Assembly: GCF_002835805.1 (NCBI RefSeq)
Contig: NZ_PISE01000026.1
Span: 20,388 to 84,387, forward strand
DNA from: Niallia nealsonii
GTDB taxonomy: Bacteria; Bacillota; Bacilli; Bacillales; Cytobacillaceae
Direction: 5' to 3'
Length of the DNA: 64,000 nucleotides
Of the stretch, positions 51,417 through 60,648 are shown piece after piece. Position 1 is the first letter of the stretch. Each line of letters begins with the position of its first letter. The notes under the pieces were generated by a model. That model worked only from the letters and a program-made list of their open reading frames with translations. It made no database searches and was not told the origin of the DNA. A program made the translations under genes and the position numbers.

Positions 51417-51878
51417 CTTTATTCCTCTTTTCTAAAAATTATATTTGTTTTGACTTTGTCTACATACTGAAATACTTCACATTTATAAACCTTTTTTAGA
51501 AAATATTCATTTCATTAACAGCCCTATAATAAGAGTATCTAATCTTTAAACAACTATCTTTGAATATAACACTCACTTCAGAAAAAACAAACACGGACTC
51601 GTTATTGCTTCTAATTAAGTGCTTTCAAATTAATGAATAAACCAATTGCAATAACTGTGAATTGCTGAATATAAAAAACTAATCTCTTTCACAGTTGAAT
51701 ATAGCAATATATTTTTTTGTATAAAAAACTAATCTCCATATACAAGTTCTGCACAAAAACTCGTATATGGAGACTTATCTATAATTGCTCGTTATTCGAT
51801 TAAACAAAATAGACTATCTAAAAAGAACCAATGCATTTCTAACACATGGACTCGTCGATTAGTCTATCTACTTACTCA
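51417..51878. other. Intergenic region with two similar hairpin units
   Basis: ATAAAAAACTAATCTC occurs twice (51670-51685 and 51721-51736). Each copy is next to an inverted repeat: AACTGTGAA/TTCACAGTT (51651-51696) and CTCCATATACAAG/CTCGTATATGGAG (51734-51774). No gene is visible. Confidence 0.55.
51733..51775 (-). terminator. Terminator of the DUF3500-HupE operon
   Basis: On the minus strand GTCTCCATATACGAG and CTTGTATATGGAGAT pair, followed by TAGTTTTTTATAC. It is about 100 bases past the 51879 stop. Confidence 0.65.
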
Positions 51879-53165
51879 TTAACTTACAGGTGTTTTTTTA
51901 ATTATTTTGTTAAAAAGCAAGCTAGCAATAGAAATTATCGCAAGAAGCGCAACAAACCAAGTCACATTTTGGGCTAATGCATTAACGATAGTGTCTACAG
52001 GGGTGGAGATGGAAAAAGCTCTATCTAAAATCCAGCCTGCTGAAGCGAAAATGGCAAATAAAGAACCTATGATTCTGACAAGGCTATATACCTTTGTCAC
52101 ACTCAGCAAAAGCAACCATGGCATAATTAAAACAATAACAAATAACTGCATGAGTTCTATGCCAATATTAAACCCTAACACACTTAATGCTATTCTCATC
52201 GGGGTTACGCCTAAATCGGTAACTAGTGTTGCAAATGCTAATCCATGGACTAATCCAAATCCACCAGCAACAAAAATTTCACGTCCAGCAAAAATTGGCC
52301 GTATTGCATGAATGGCCGAAATGAAAATCGATACAGCAATCAACACTTCAATCGGCTGACTCGGAATATTTACCCAGCCAGTCGAACCAATGATTAACGT
52401 AATCGAATGTCCAATGGTAAATGCCAATGTAATTTTCAGCAGCTGCTTGATGCTATGTTTGGCACCAGCAAATCGATCCCATTTTCTATTTTTCACTAAC
52501 AATGGTGCTGGCAGCAGGAGCGCAAGCAGAAACAGCAAATGGTCCACGCCTTCTGCAATATGAGCCATACCAGATTTCACAATGCTTCCAAATCCTTTCC
52601 AAACACTGCCGTCTGATTGGTCAATGGAAACAGTTGTATTATTATGAATGATGTTTGCAATAATTTCAGGATTGCTTGTATAGATTCCATTGTTCCAGTC
52701 GCTTCTAACAGCAAGTGTAATCACATGGGTAACAAGCTCTTTTACTACCACTTCATAGTTTAATGTAAAAGAATCAACAGCTGCACCTTTTGGAGGTACA
52801 AGTGTTGCTTTAGCAATTAAATCAATGGGATCTGTCTCCACATCAGGATAAGAAAGAGACAAATCATCGACTTGTATAGACCAATCTTCTCCGTCCGAAG
52901 TTTTCGCACTCATATGACTCGTTATATAGCTTAGGAGTTCATCATGATAGGTACTGACAGCCTTTTTGGGATCGCCCGTCAAGTTCTGTTTAAATGCAAC
53001 TTCTAGGCGGTCTATCGGTATAATTAGCTCAGCTTCCACCTCATTTTCTAAAAAATCCAAATAAACAAGGGAAGTTGGCATAGCATGAGCAGAGGTGGAT
53101 GACGGTGCTGAAAATAGCACCATCATCCACAAACTCATACATACTGCTAATAACTTTTTAACCAT
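51879..53165 (-). CDS. HupE/UreJ_2-family membrane protein, putative metal permease
   Basis: A 428-residue membrane protein: signal peptide ending SSTSA, mature N-terminus H27 (HAMPTSLVYL), an outside domain of about 170 residues, then about seven membrane segments with conserved histidines (SGMAHIAEGVDHLLFLLAL, FTIGHSITLIIG, FGLVHGLAFATL). HupE/UreJ relatives transport nickel or cobalt, and other members are proposed for copper. It overlaps the DUF3500 gene stop by one base (TAATG), so translation is coupled. The substrate is inferred to be a divalent metal. Confidence 0.85.
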   Translation of the reverse strand: MVKKLLAVCMSLWMMVLFSAPSSTSAHAMPTSLVYLDFLENEVEAELIIPIDRLEVAFKQNLTGDPKKAVSTYHDELLSYITSHMSAKTSDGEDWSIQVDDLSLSYPDVETDPIDLIAKATLVPPKGAAVDSFTLNYEVVVKELVTHVITLAVRSDWNNGIYTSNPEIIANIIHNNTTVSIDQSDGSVWKGFGSIVKSGMAHIAEGVDHLLFLLALLLPAPLLVKNRKWDRFAGAKHSIKQLLKITLAFTIGHSITLIIGSTGWVNIPSQPIEVLIAVSIFISAIHAIRPIFAGREIFVAGGFGLVHGLAFATLVTDLGVTPMRIALSVLGFNIGIELMQLFVIVLIMPWLLLLSVTKVYSLVRIIGSLFAIFASAGWILDRAFSISTPVDTIVNALAQNVTWFVALLAIISIASLLFNKIIKKTPVS

Positions 53166-54325
53166 TATGAATTAAACTCCCCACCATAATCTGCTTCTTT
53201 ATCTCTCCAGATTGTATGGAAGTGTACTTTGTCTTTAATAACTATTCCTGATTGAACAGCGAACTCAATCCAAACTCTTGGTCCGTCGATGCGTATATAT
53301 GAGCCAACATCTTCTGGATCAGTAGAACCAGACCAAGCTACATACGTTTTCGCAAGAGATTCATCGGATAAATAAGCGTCTAGAAGTTCTTTTTGGTCTT
53401 CTTCATTAACATCTGTAACCCAAGCTTTGATTGCTGCTTTCACTAGTTCTTGTTGTTTTTCGCTTAATTCAGATACTAAAACTCCTTCACTTTCTGTCGG
53501 GAAGTTTCCATCATTTCCTGGCCCTACAAGGACATCATCAAATTGATCTGTAATTTTCGCCTCAGATTGTTGATCGTCACTTAACGAATCAATCATAGAA
53601 TATACTGCATCTTTACGTGTAGCTAACGCTTCTATTGTTTCACCATCTGAAGTCTCAAATGTTTGTGGTTCAATCCCAATAAAGAACGGTGTTGCACCCG
53701 TTTGTTCTGCATTAAAAGTAAAGTTGTTTGCATAATGGTGTCCGCCAACTTGAAGGATCCAAGCAGAAGAATCAGACACATCTCCTAGGATAGAAACATA
53801 ATACAAATCAGCATCATAACTACTGCTGGATTCTCCTAATTTCTCTTCGGCTTTCAGATTTTTAACCAACTGCTCATAACCTTGTTCACCTAGAGCTACA
53901 TAAAATAATTTTTTAGCAGCTTTTAAGCTTTCCTCTGAAAGACTACCTAATAAAATACCATTACGTTGTACAATATCTACAGGAAGATTGGACCATGTCG
54001 CTGCATTTTCAGCAGTTAAGTCATATTGAATAGATTTTTGCTGTTCATCAGATAATGTCTCTAAAAATGCTTTTGCTAATTTAGTGGCTTTTTTATCAAC
54101 CGAACCACTATCATCAGAAACTGAAACAGCTTCGTCTAGTGTTGCACCAACATCTGTTACAATGCTATCCGTATCTACAGTAGCCGAACCCATACCGCCG
54201 CCACTTGGTGGCCCGCCTTGATTTTGATTATTGTTTTGACTTTCTTCATTATTTCCACAGCCGCTTACAATAGCTGTTAATGATGCTGCAAGAATAAATC
54301 CTAATAAAGCATGTTTCTTTTTCAT
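53165..54325 (-). CDS. DUF3500-family lipoprotein
   Basis: A 386-residue exported lipoprotein: lipobox IVSGC, then a low-complexity NNNQNQGGPPSGGG spacer and the DUF3500 domain. Histidine motifs stand out: VGGHHYANN (H196, H197) and KVHFHTIWRD (H368, H370), with acidic residues around them, suggestive of a metal site. It is the first gene of an operon with the HupE permease. DUF3500 proteins have no assigned role that I know of; the pairing suggests capture of a metal for the permease. Confidence 0.83.
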   Translation of the reverse strand: MKKKHALLGFILAASLTAIVSGCGNNEESQNNNQNQGGPPSGGGMGSATVDTDSIVTDVGATLDEAVSVSDDSGSVDKKATKLAKAFLETLSDEQQKSIQYDLTAENAATWSNLPVDIVQRNGILLGSLSEESLKAAKKLFYVALGEQGYEQLVKNLKAEEKLGESSSSYDADLYYVSILGDVSDSSAWILQVGGHHYANNFTFNAEQTGATPFFIGIEPQTFETSDGETIEALATRKDAVYSMIDSLSDDQQSEAKITDQFDDVLVGPGNDGNFPTESEGVLVSELSEKQQELVKAAIKAWVTDVNEEDQKELLDAYLSDESLAKTYVAWSGSTDPEDVGSYIRIDGPRVWIEFAVQSGIVIKDKVHFHTIWRDKEADYGGEFNS

Positions 54326-54679
54326 CTTTTTCCTCCAATTTTGTTAATGAACCTTATTAATTTACAAACTTTTATTAAACCCCAGCATACTAAAGGGAAT
54401 ACAGAAATGTTTTCCTTTAGTGGTAATGAAATAAAAACAAATTGTCCTCCCTCTTCCAAACTTAAAAACTAGGATTAAGTTTGCGCTTAATTTTCCATAC
54501 GATTTACTCTAATGAACAAACCTTAACTAATCCTTAAAATAATAGTTTTAGTAAGAAAATCGCATGAATGGGAGTACCAGTTTTAACTATAGTATTTTTT
54601 GAATATTAGATAAATAAAAGCAGGGATTCTCCTTATCTAGAACTTTAGCTCCTTGTATGTCTTTTATATTTTTCACATG
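54326..54679. other. Promoter region of the DUF3500 operon
   Basis: About 350 AT-rich bases without a gene. The lipoprotein gene has GGAGG just before its ATG. I see no Fur, Zur or CsoR-like palindrome. Confidence 0.5.
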
Positions 54680-54720
54680 AAAAAGAAACATAGAATCAAG
54701 CTCGTTCTATGTTTCTTTTT
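54680..54720. terminator. Terminator of the ABC exporter operon
   Basis: AAAAAGAAACATAGAA and TTCTATGTTTCTTTTT form a 16-bp perfect stem around a nine-base loop. Confidence 0.85.
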
Positions 54721-54766
54721 CGAATATGTTAAAAACAAGGAAAACAAATCAAATGTATTTATACCA

Positions 54767-56620
54767 TTAGCTTACATGCCCCTGTGTCAACTGATTGTTA
54801 TACAGGTTGGAATAAAATCCATTTTGCATTAAAAGATTTTCATGTGACCCCTGTTCAATGATTTCTCCATCTTTAATTACTAAGATAGCGTCCGCTTCTC
54901 TTATCGTACTGAGCCTATGTGCAATGACAAAGCTTGTTCTCCCTTTCATTAAAGACTTCATTGCCTCTTGAATATGAAGTTCTGTTCTTGTATCAACACT
55001 GCTTGTTGCTTCATCCAAAATAAGAATGGAAGGATTGGCAAGAACAGCACGGGCGATTGTTAAAAGCTGCCTTTGTCCCTGACTTAAATTTCCTCCTTCT
55101 GCGTTTAAATGCGTATCATATCCTTTAGGGAGCTTTTTTATAAACGTGTCAGCATAAGCAAGCTGAGCTGCATCTTCCACTTCTTTATCTGTAGCATTCA
55201 AACGGCCATACCGAATATTTTCTCGAATCGTTCCAGAAAATACATAAGCATCCTGCAAAACAAGTCCGATTTGCTTTCTTAGAAATTGTTTGCTGAATTG
55301 CTGAATATTTTCTCCATCAATAAAAATATTCCCTGATTGTATCTCATAGAATCTTGTCAATAAATTAATAATGGTCGTTTTTCCTGCACCAGTTGGGCCT
55401 ACTAAAGCAACCATCTGGCCAGGCAGAGCGTTTAGAGAAAGTTTTTTAAGAATAGGTACATCTGGCTTATAACTAAAATTCACGTGATCAAAAATAACTT
55501 CCCCTTTTATTCTTTTATCAGACATTGCTTCTTTCTCTTCTACAGTCTCTGACTCTATATCTAGCACTTCAAATACACGTTCAGCTCCTGCAATCGCGGA
55601 TTGAAGCATATTATACTGATTGGCAAGCTGATTGATTGGCTGGCTAAATTGGTTGGAATAATGGAGAAAGCTGACAATGACTCCAATTGTAATAATGTCA
55701 TGGTATGCAAAAATACCGCCACATACTGCAATAACAACAAAACTTAGATTGCGCATGGTATTCATCATAGGTCCCATTGAACCAGAAAAGGTTTGGGCTT
55801 TCACACTGACTGACCGCAATTTTTCATTAATCTCTCGAAATTCTTCAATTGATTTGGCTTCCCTTCCAAATACTTTCATCACCTTTAAACCGGAAATGCT
55901 TTCCTGCACAAATCCATTTACTTCCCCTAAATGCTTTTGCTGTTCGGAAAAATACTGGCGGGTATATTTGGTGATTTTTTTCGTAATGAAAATAATGGAT
56001 GGAACAATCAAAATGGTAATCAGTGTCATCCAAAGACTTAAACTCAACATCATGATAACACTGCCAACTAGCATAAAGACACTAGATATGAGTTGGACAA
56101 CCGTTTGATTCAGCGTATTGGAGACATTCGCGATATCATTTGTGGTTCGACTCATCAACTCTCCATGTGTCTTTTGATCAAAAAACGAAACAGGCAAATG
56201 TTGATATTTTTCAAATAGATCTTGGCGCATGTCACGGACGGTGTTCTGAGATAAACTCGAAGCCACATATTGTTGAATCCATGTGAAAACAGCGCCTAAA
56301 AAATAAACCCCTAATAAAAGAAATCCCATTAGAATAAACCCATCAAACTTATGTGGAACAATATAGTCATCCATTGTTTTTCCTATTAAATAAGGGCCTA
56401 AAAGCAGCAAACAAGAGGTTAAAGCAGTACAGAAGATTACTACTAACAATCCTTGACGCTGCCGTTTGACATAATTCCATATTTTGAGCAGTGTCCTTTT
56501 TGCATCCTTTGACCTTACTATCGGAACTTCTCCAGGTCTTGGACCCCGGCTTTGCTGAAAACCCATTTGGGAGAGATTTGCTGAACCTTTCTGTTCATTA
56601 GAATGTTTGTTGCTGGACAT
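54767..56620 (-). CDS. Heterodimeric ABC exporter subunit with intact catalytic site (BmrD/YheH-like)
   Basis: A 617-residue half-exporter: six membrane segments, then an NBD. Walker A is GPTGAGKTT, the signature is NLSQGQRQLL and Walker B is ILILDEATSSVD with the catalytic glutamate. Start ATG (56620) follows AGGAGG and overlaps the first subunit gene by 23 bases. As the canonical half of a heterodimer it should pair with the 56598-58358 product, by analogy with BmrCD/YheHI multidrug exporters. Confidence 0.9.
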   Translation of the reverse strand: MSSNKHSNEQKGSANLSQMGFQQSRGPRPGEVPIVRSKDAKRTLLKIWNYVKRQRQGLLVVIFCTALTSCLLLLGPYLIGKTMDDYIVPHKFDGFILMGFLLLGVYFLGAVFTWIQQYVASSLSQNTVRDMRQDLFEKYQHLPVSFFDQKTHGELMSRTTNDIANVSNTLNQTVVQLISSVFMLVGSVIMMLSLSLWMTLITILIVPSIIFITKKITKYTRQYFSEQQKHLGEVNGFVQESISGLKVMKVFGREAKSIEEFREINEKLRSVSVKAQTFSGSMGPMMNTMRNLSFVVIAVCGGIFAYHDIITIGVIVSFLHYSNQFSQPINQLANQYNMLQSAIAGAERVFEVLDIESETVEEKEAMSDKRIKGEVIFDHVNFSYKPDVPILKKLSLNALPGQMVALVGPTGAGKTTIINLLTRFYEIQSGNIFIDGENIQQFSKQFLRKQIGLVLQDAYVFSGTIRENIRYGRLNATDKEVEDAAQLAYADTFIKKLPKGYDTHLNAEGGNLSQGQRQLLTIARAVLANPSILILDEATSSVDTRTELHIQEAMKSLMKGRTSFVIAHRLSTIREADAILVIKDGEIIEQGSHENLLMQNGFYSNLYNNQLTQGHVS

Positions 56621-58358
56621 AAGACGCCTCCTGCCTGCCAAATTGGGACCTATAAATATCTTGATAAACCTCACATGTTTCCAATAATTCTTTATGAGTG
56701 CCGCTGCCTACAATGGACCCTTCGTCAATCACTAGAATCTTTTGGGCTTGTATAACAGACGAAATTCGCTGAGCAATTAAGAATGTAATGTTTTCCTTCA
56801 TTAAACTTTTTAAGGAATCGCGGAGTTGTTTCTCTGTGCCAAGATCCAAAGCACTCGTACTGTCATCCAAAATTAATATTGACGGCTTAATCAGCAGGGC
56901 TCGGGCAATGGCGATTCTTTGCTTTTGTCCACCAGATAAATTGATACCTTTTTGGCCAACCTTCGTAGCATAACCATTTGGCAACTTGGAGATAAAATCA
57001 TGTGCTTGAGCTATTTTAGCAGCCGCCTCAACCTCCTCTTGCGTGGCATCAGATTTGCCAAATGCGATATTATCTCTTATAGACCCAGTAAATAAAAAGG
57101 ACTCTTGGAGAACCATCCCAATGTTTTGCCGAAGCTCTAAAAGGGGGATGTCTTGAATATTCTTTCCATCAATCTCAATAGAGCCAGATGTGACATCATA
57201 CAGCCTTGGAATCAACTGGACAAGCGATGATTTCCCAGAACCTGTGGCTCCAATGATGGCAACGGCTTCTCCACGTGAAGCCTCAAAATTTACATCTCGC
57301 AATACTAAATCCTTTGCCTCGGTTGACCTGCTATAGGAAAATCCTACATTACTAAACTTAATATGCTTAGCTAGAATCGAAGAATCCTCCTCTTTTTCCA
57401 TGCTTTCCATTGTAGGCTTTGTTGCTAAAACTTCGTGGATACGTTTAGCCGATACATTGGCCTGTGAAACATTCACAAGAATCCCGCTCACCATCAACAA
57501 GGAAGACAATACCTGTATCACATAGTTAATAAAAGCGACTAAATCTCCCACCTGAACAGAGTTCACCCAAACCAAGTTCCCTCCATACAAAAGGATCGCA
57601 ACAAGGCATGCATTCATAATGAATGTAACGATTGGAGAATTTATTGCAATAAAACGTGCCGCTTTGATGGAAATGTCTGTGTAATCTCTATTGACTTGTT
57701 TGAATTTTTTTATTTCATAATCAGACTGAACAAAAGCCTTTACTACGCGAATTCCTGCCAGATTTTCTTGCATTCTTGTATTTACTGCATCTAGTTTTTC
57801 CTGGACATTGGAAAACAGCGGATAAGAGAATCTGATAAGCAAGACAAGAACCACAATTAAAATGATTAGTGTACTCAGCAGGATAAGTCCCAGCCGCATA
57901 TTGATTATTAAAGCCATCACCACACTGCCTATTAATAAGCTTGGTGCCCGGACGAGACCTTGAAGAGCGATTTGCATGAAGTTTTGAACTTGAACAACAT
58001 CGTTTGTCATTCGTGTAATTAATGATCCTGCCTTAACTGTATCAATATTTTCAAATGAAAAGGTTTGAATTTTTGTATAGAGGACCTCCCGAATATCTGC
58101 ACCAAAATTCTGAGAGGCGCGAGTAGCAAAGAAGTTGCACCCAATACCTGTCACTAGTGAAAGAAATGCTACTAGAACCATCATACAGCCAGTATGTTGG
58201 ATAATTTGAAAATTACGCCCTACTACTCCAAAATTAACAATATGAGCTGCTAATTTAGGCTGGAGCAAATCAAAGAACACTTCAAATACCATAAAGAGAG
58301 GTCCTAGAATCACGTATTTCCAGTAAGGCTTTATATATGTTTTTAATCCCCACATCAT
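56598..58358 (-). CDS. Heterodimeric ABC exporter subunit with degenerate site (BmrC/YheI-like)
   Basis: A 586-residue half-exporter with the membrane domain first. Walker A is GATGSGKSS, the signature LSGGQKQRIAIARAL, but Walker B ends ILILDDSTSALD, so the catalytic glutamate is replaced by aspartate, as in BmrC/LmrC-type degenerate sites. Start ATG after AAGGAG. It precedes and overlaps its partner gene, and a perfect palindrome lies about 160 bases upstream. It is likely a multidrug or lipid exporter; the substrate is unproven. Confidence 0.9.
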   Translation of the reverse strand: MMWGLKTYIKPYWKYVILGPLFMVFEVFFDLLQPKLAAHIVNFGVVGRNFQIIQHTGCMMVLVAFLSLVTGIGCNFFATRASQNFGADIREVLYTKIQTFSFENIDTVKAGSLITRMTNDVVQVQNFMQIALQGLVRAPSLLIGSVVMALIINMRLGLILLSTLIILIVVLVLLIRFSYPLFSNVQEKLDAVNTRMQENLAGIRVVKAFVQSDYEIKKFKQVNRDYTDISIKAARFIAINSPIVTFIMNACLVAILLYGGNLVWVNSVQVGDLVAFINYVIQVLSSLLMVSGILVNVSQANVSAKRIHEVLATKPTMESMEKEEDSSILAKHIKFSNVGFSYSRSTEAKDLVLRDVNFEASRGEAVAIIGATGSGKSSLVQLIPRLYDVTSGSIEIDGKNIQDIPLLELRQNIGMVLQESFLFTGSIRDNIAFGKSDATQEEVEAAAKIAQAHDFISKLPNGYATKVGQKGINLSGGQKQRIAIARALLIKPSILILDDSTSALDLGTEKQLRDSLKSLMKENITFLIAQRISSVIQAQKILVIDEGSIVGSGTHKELLETCEVYQDIYRSQFGRQEASYVQQQTF

Positions 58359-58515
58359 TACTTTTCTCCTTTTGCTAAAGATTCTTTATAAAATGGGATT
58401 ATTCTAAAGATTTCTTTTCCTCCTCTCTTATGCTTTTTCCTTTTTATTCTGCCGTCAAAATTCTTTATTGTTAGGCACTCCTTTACATATATTTGTATAC
58501 ATAATCTATATATCC

Positions 58516-58544
58516 AATGTATACAAACGTATACATTCTGTCAA
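58516..58544 (-). promoter_or_regulatory. Promoter with perfect palindromic operator for the ABC exporter
   Basis: AATGTATAC-AAAC-GTATACATT (58516-58537) is a perfect 9-4-9 inverted repeat. On the minus strand a TTGACA -35 (58539-58544) and a TACATT -10 (58516-58521) sit at its edges 17 bases apart, so a bound repressor would cover the promoter. A further TGTATACA (58494-58501) lies downstream, giving three related half-sites. Confidence 0.75.
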
Positions 58545-58959
58545 ATAAATTTTTAAGAACTTCAAATACTAATTTATCAATAGATATTTTTTGCTAAACG
58601 ATGAAGCAAAGATTTAAGAAATCAGATTTTTTCACCAGAACTCAATCAAATTCCGCAGAAATAAACATCAAAAAAGACAAAGCCACAGCCTTGCCTTTAA
58701 ATGTTTCTTTACTTATTTGCAAAATCACAATAAAGTTATTTAATTTTAAAAGCATCAAACAAGCATAACCCCGTTCTAAATTTAGGATGGGGCTAAAAAT
58801 ATATTGTTTAATTTTTGATGTAAGATACTTCACTATACTAAAAATGCAACAATAAAATCGTTTGAAAATCTAAGTTTTATTCAACAATAGCCCTTTATTG
58901 CAGAAGAACGTTTCAAAGACTCAAAGGAAGAAAGCCACCTCTTAAATAAAAAACTCTCC
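58545..58959. other. Region between exporter promoter and phosphotransferase gene
   Basis: No intact gene. A minus-strand frame at 58642-58833 ends in FKGKAVALSFLMFISAEFD and could be debris, but has no ribosome site. A small hairpin (ACCCCGTTC/GATGGGGC, 58768-58796) is present. Confidence 0.4.
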
Positions 58960-59751
58960 TTAAGTCCACTCTTTTCCATGTTTACGAATAAATTTAATAT
59001 CGTTTTGATAATGTTCAAGGTGCCCTTCATCTATCATCTTTTGAAAGGCAATGTCACCTTCACTCGCTTTTCTTGTAATTGTTTTACATAATCCTTCTAA
59101 TCGCAGCAATACCATATCCAAATAAGCTTCTTCTATTTCCTCACCGTAAAATTTAAAAAACAATCTAACTCTTTGTTTTATACGATTAGCATGCTGCAGT
59201 GACTTATAATAAACTTCCTCACCTGTTTCAGAGAGATAAAATCTACTTAAGGGAACACAAGTATAAAGAGTATAAGCTATGTCCCAAAGTCTTGGACCAG
59301 GTCCAGCTACATCAAAATCAATAATGCCTATTGGTGTTCCATGATTAAAAATAATATTATATCTAGCAAAGTCATTATGACATAATACCTCCACTTTGTG
59401 GGGAGTATTATCTATTGGTTTCCAATCTTCTGATAATGGAAAATCCCTTACAGCATCATGATAAAGACGAAGCATCTTTGCTATATCTTTTAAAACATTA
59501 TCAGACCACATGTATTCTTTTAAAGGATCATTACCAGCTTCTCCTTCAATAAAGGATAGTATTTCTCTTCCTTTTTCATCAATACCTAAAAATCTTGGTG
59601 CATAATTAAAACCTTTTTTTTCCAAATACTTTAATAGCTTATGAATTTTGGGACTATCTGGCTTTAATTCTCGACGTACAGTATCTCCAAAACGATAAAC
59701 ATTAGAGACATTCCCTCCTGCTAATAGTTCTTCATTTTCATGGTTTGACAT
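58960..59751 (-). CDS. Aminoglycoside phosphotransferase (APH) family protein
   Basis: A 263-residue kinase-like protein. The nucleotide loop LLAGGNVSNVYRFGDTVRRE, the catalytic HND motif (LCHNDFARYNIIF) and the metal-binding GIIDFDVAGPGPRLWDIAYT are intact. Many Bacillus members of this family phosphorylate small metabolites rather than antibiotics. AGAGGGG precedes the ATG. Single gene. The substrate is unknown, and I do not claim antibiotic resistance. Confidence 0.87.
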   Translation of the reverse strand: MSNHENEELLAGGNVSNVYRFGDTVRRELKPDSPKIHKLLKYLEKKGFNYAPRFLGIDEKGREILSFIEGEAGNDPLKEYMWSDNVLKDIAKMLRLYHDAVRDFPLSEDWKPIDNTPHKVEVLCHNDFARYNIIFNHGTPIGIIDFDVAGPGPRLWDIAYTLYTCVPLSRFYLSETGEEVYYKSLQHANRIKQRVRLFFKFYGEEIEEAYLDMVLLRLEGLCKTITRKASEGDIAFQKMIDEGHLEHYQNDIKFIRKHGKEWT

Positions 59752-60011
59752 CTATATATCCCCTCTAATATGATTTTCTATTGTGCAACTAATGCTCCTT
59801 TAACTTCATATCAATCATCCCAAATTTCCATTAGATCCACAATTAGTTACTCAAGAATATGGCTCAATTGTTGAATAGAATGACTCACATTTTTTATAAT
59901 TTTATTATATTTTAAACGGCTTTATTGTCACTTAACATTATTAGATTAAGACAGCTAAATTCATAAGCAAACAATAATAATTTGACTTGATGATCCAGAA
60001 ATTTTTAAAAA

Positions 60012-60523
60012 AGAGACTGGGACATAAATATTCCAGTTAAAGATAAATACGAATAATTATACGTGTTTATTGAAATTTTAAATGAGCGGTTTCAGTAAAG
60101 TTTGTTGTTATTACCCGCAGCCTGAATACACTTCGCTTTCCGTGGGGCTCGCGCTGAGCCGCTTCGGCTTCGCCTGCAGGGTCTAAGCTGTCTCGCTAAT
60201 CCCACAGGAGTCTACGTGTATTCAGGCTGCTCCGTTTTTCCAGATCATTAATTTTTTCTATTTTTTAAATTTTTTTAGATAAAACCCTTTAAAAACGAAG
60301 TGGAATGGAGCGGAGGATACTCCACTCCTGCGGGAAGTAGAGGAAAGGCTGAGACCCCGCGGAAAAAGAGTGTCTGTAGCGCAATGGAACGAATTCGTTT
60401 TTACACTTGACTATCTTTAAAAACATAAGGAACCAAGATTGCGAAACCAACCTTTCTTTTAAAGCTAACTTAGAGATTATTTGTCTTTACAGATTATCTA
60501 ATTAGTTGTGTCCCAACCTCTTC
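60012..60523. repeat. Composite repeat element with terminal inverted repeats, includes two family B units
   Basis: AGAGACTGGGACATA (60012-60026) and TGTCCCAACCTCTTCT (60508-60523) face each other as imperfect terminal inverted repeats of the GACTGGGACA type found in many Firmicute intergenic repeats. Inside lie a perfect 15-bp stem GCAGCCTGAATACAC/GTGTATTCAGGCTGC (60117-60131, 60216-60230) around a GC-rich family B core, and a second GC-rich unit (60296-60385, GGAGCGGAGGATACTCCACT, CCTGCGGGAAG, TGAGACCCCGCGG). No gene; positions 59752-60011 and 60524-60648 also hold none that I can see. Confidence 0.65.
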
Positions 60524-60648
60524 TGACTAAACGAATCGTATATGCATGGATTTTTATAAAAAAATAAAATCTTCTACACCCCATTTGCTTGTATGGATTA
60601 AACTAATCTCCTACAAATTAGTAGTTGCATAGCTCCTTCCTTAAAATA

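Noticed and set aside
58360..58470. Possible leader peptide frame ending TAATG at the start of the exporter gene (bmrB-like attenuation)
   Set aside because: The frame is open for over 30 codons and ends exactly at the exporter start, but has no ATG, GTG or TTG at a ribosome site; the only candidate is ATA after AAAGGAG. Left unannotated.
58642..58833. Minus-strand frame of 63 codons
   Set aside because: No ribosome site, atypical composition, overlaps a hairpin; most likely chance.
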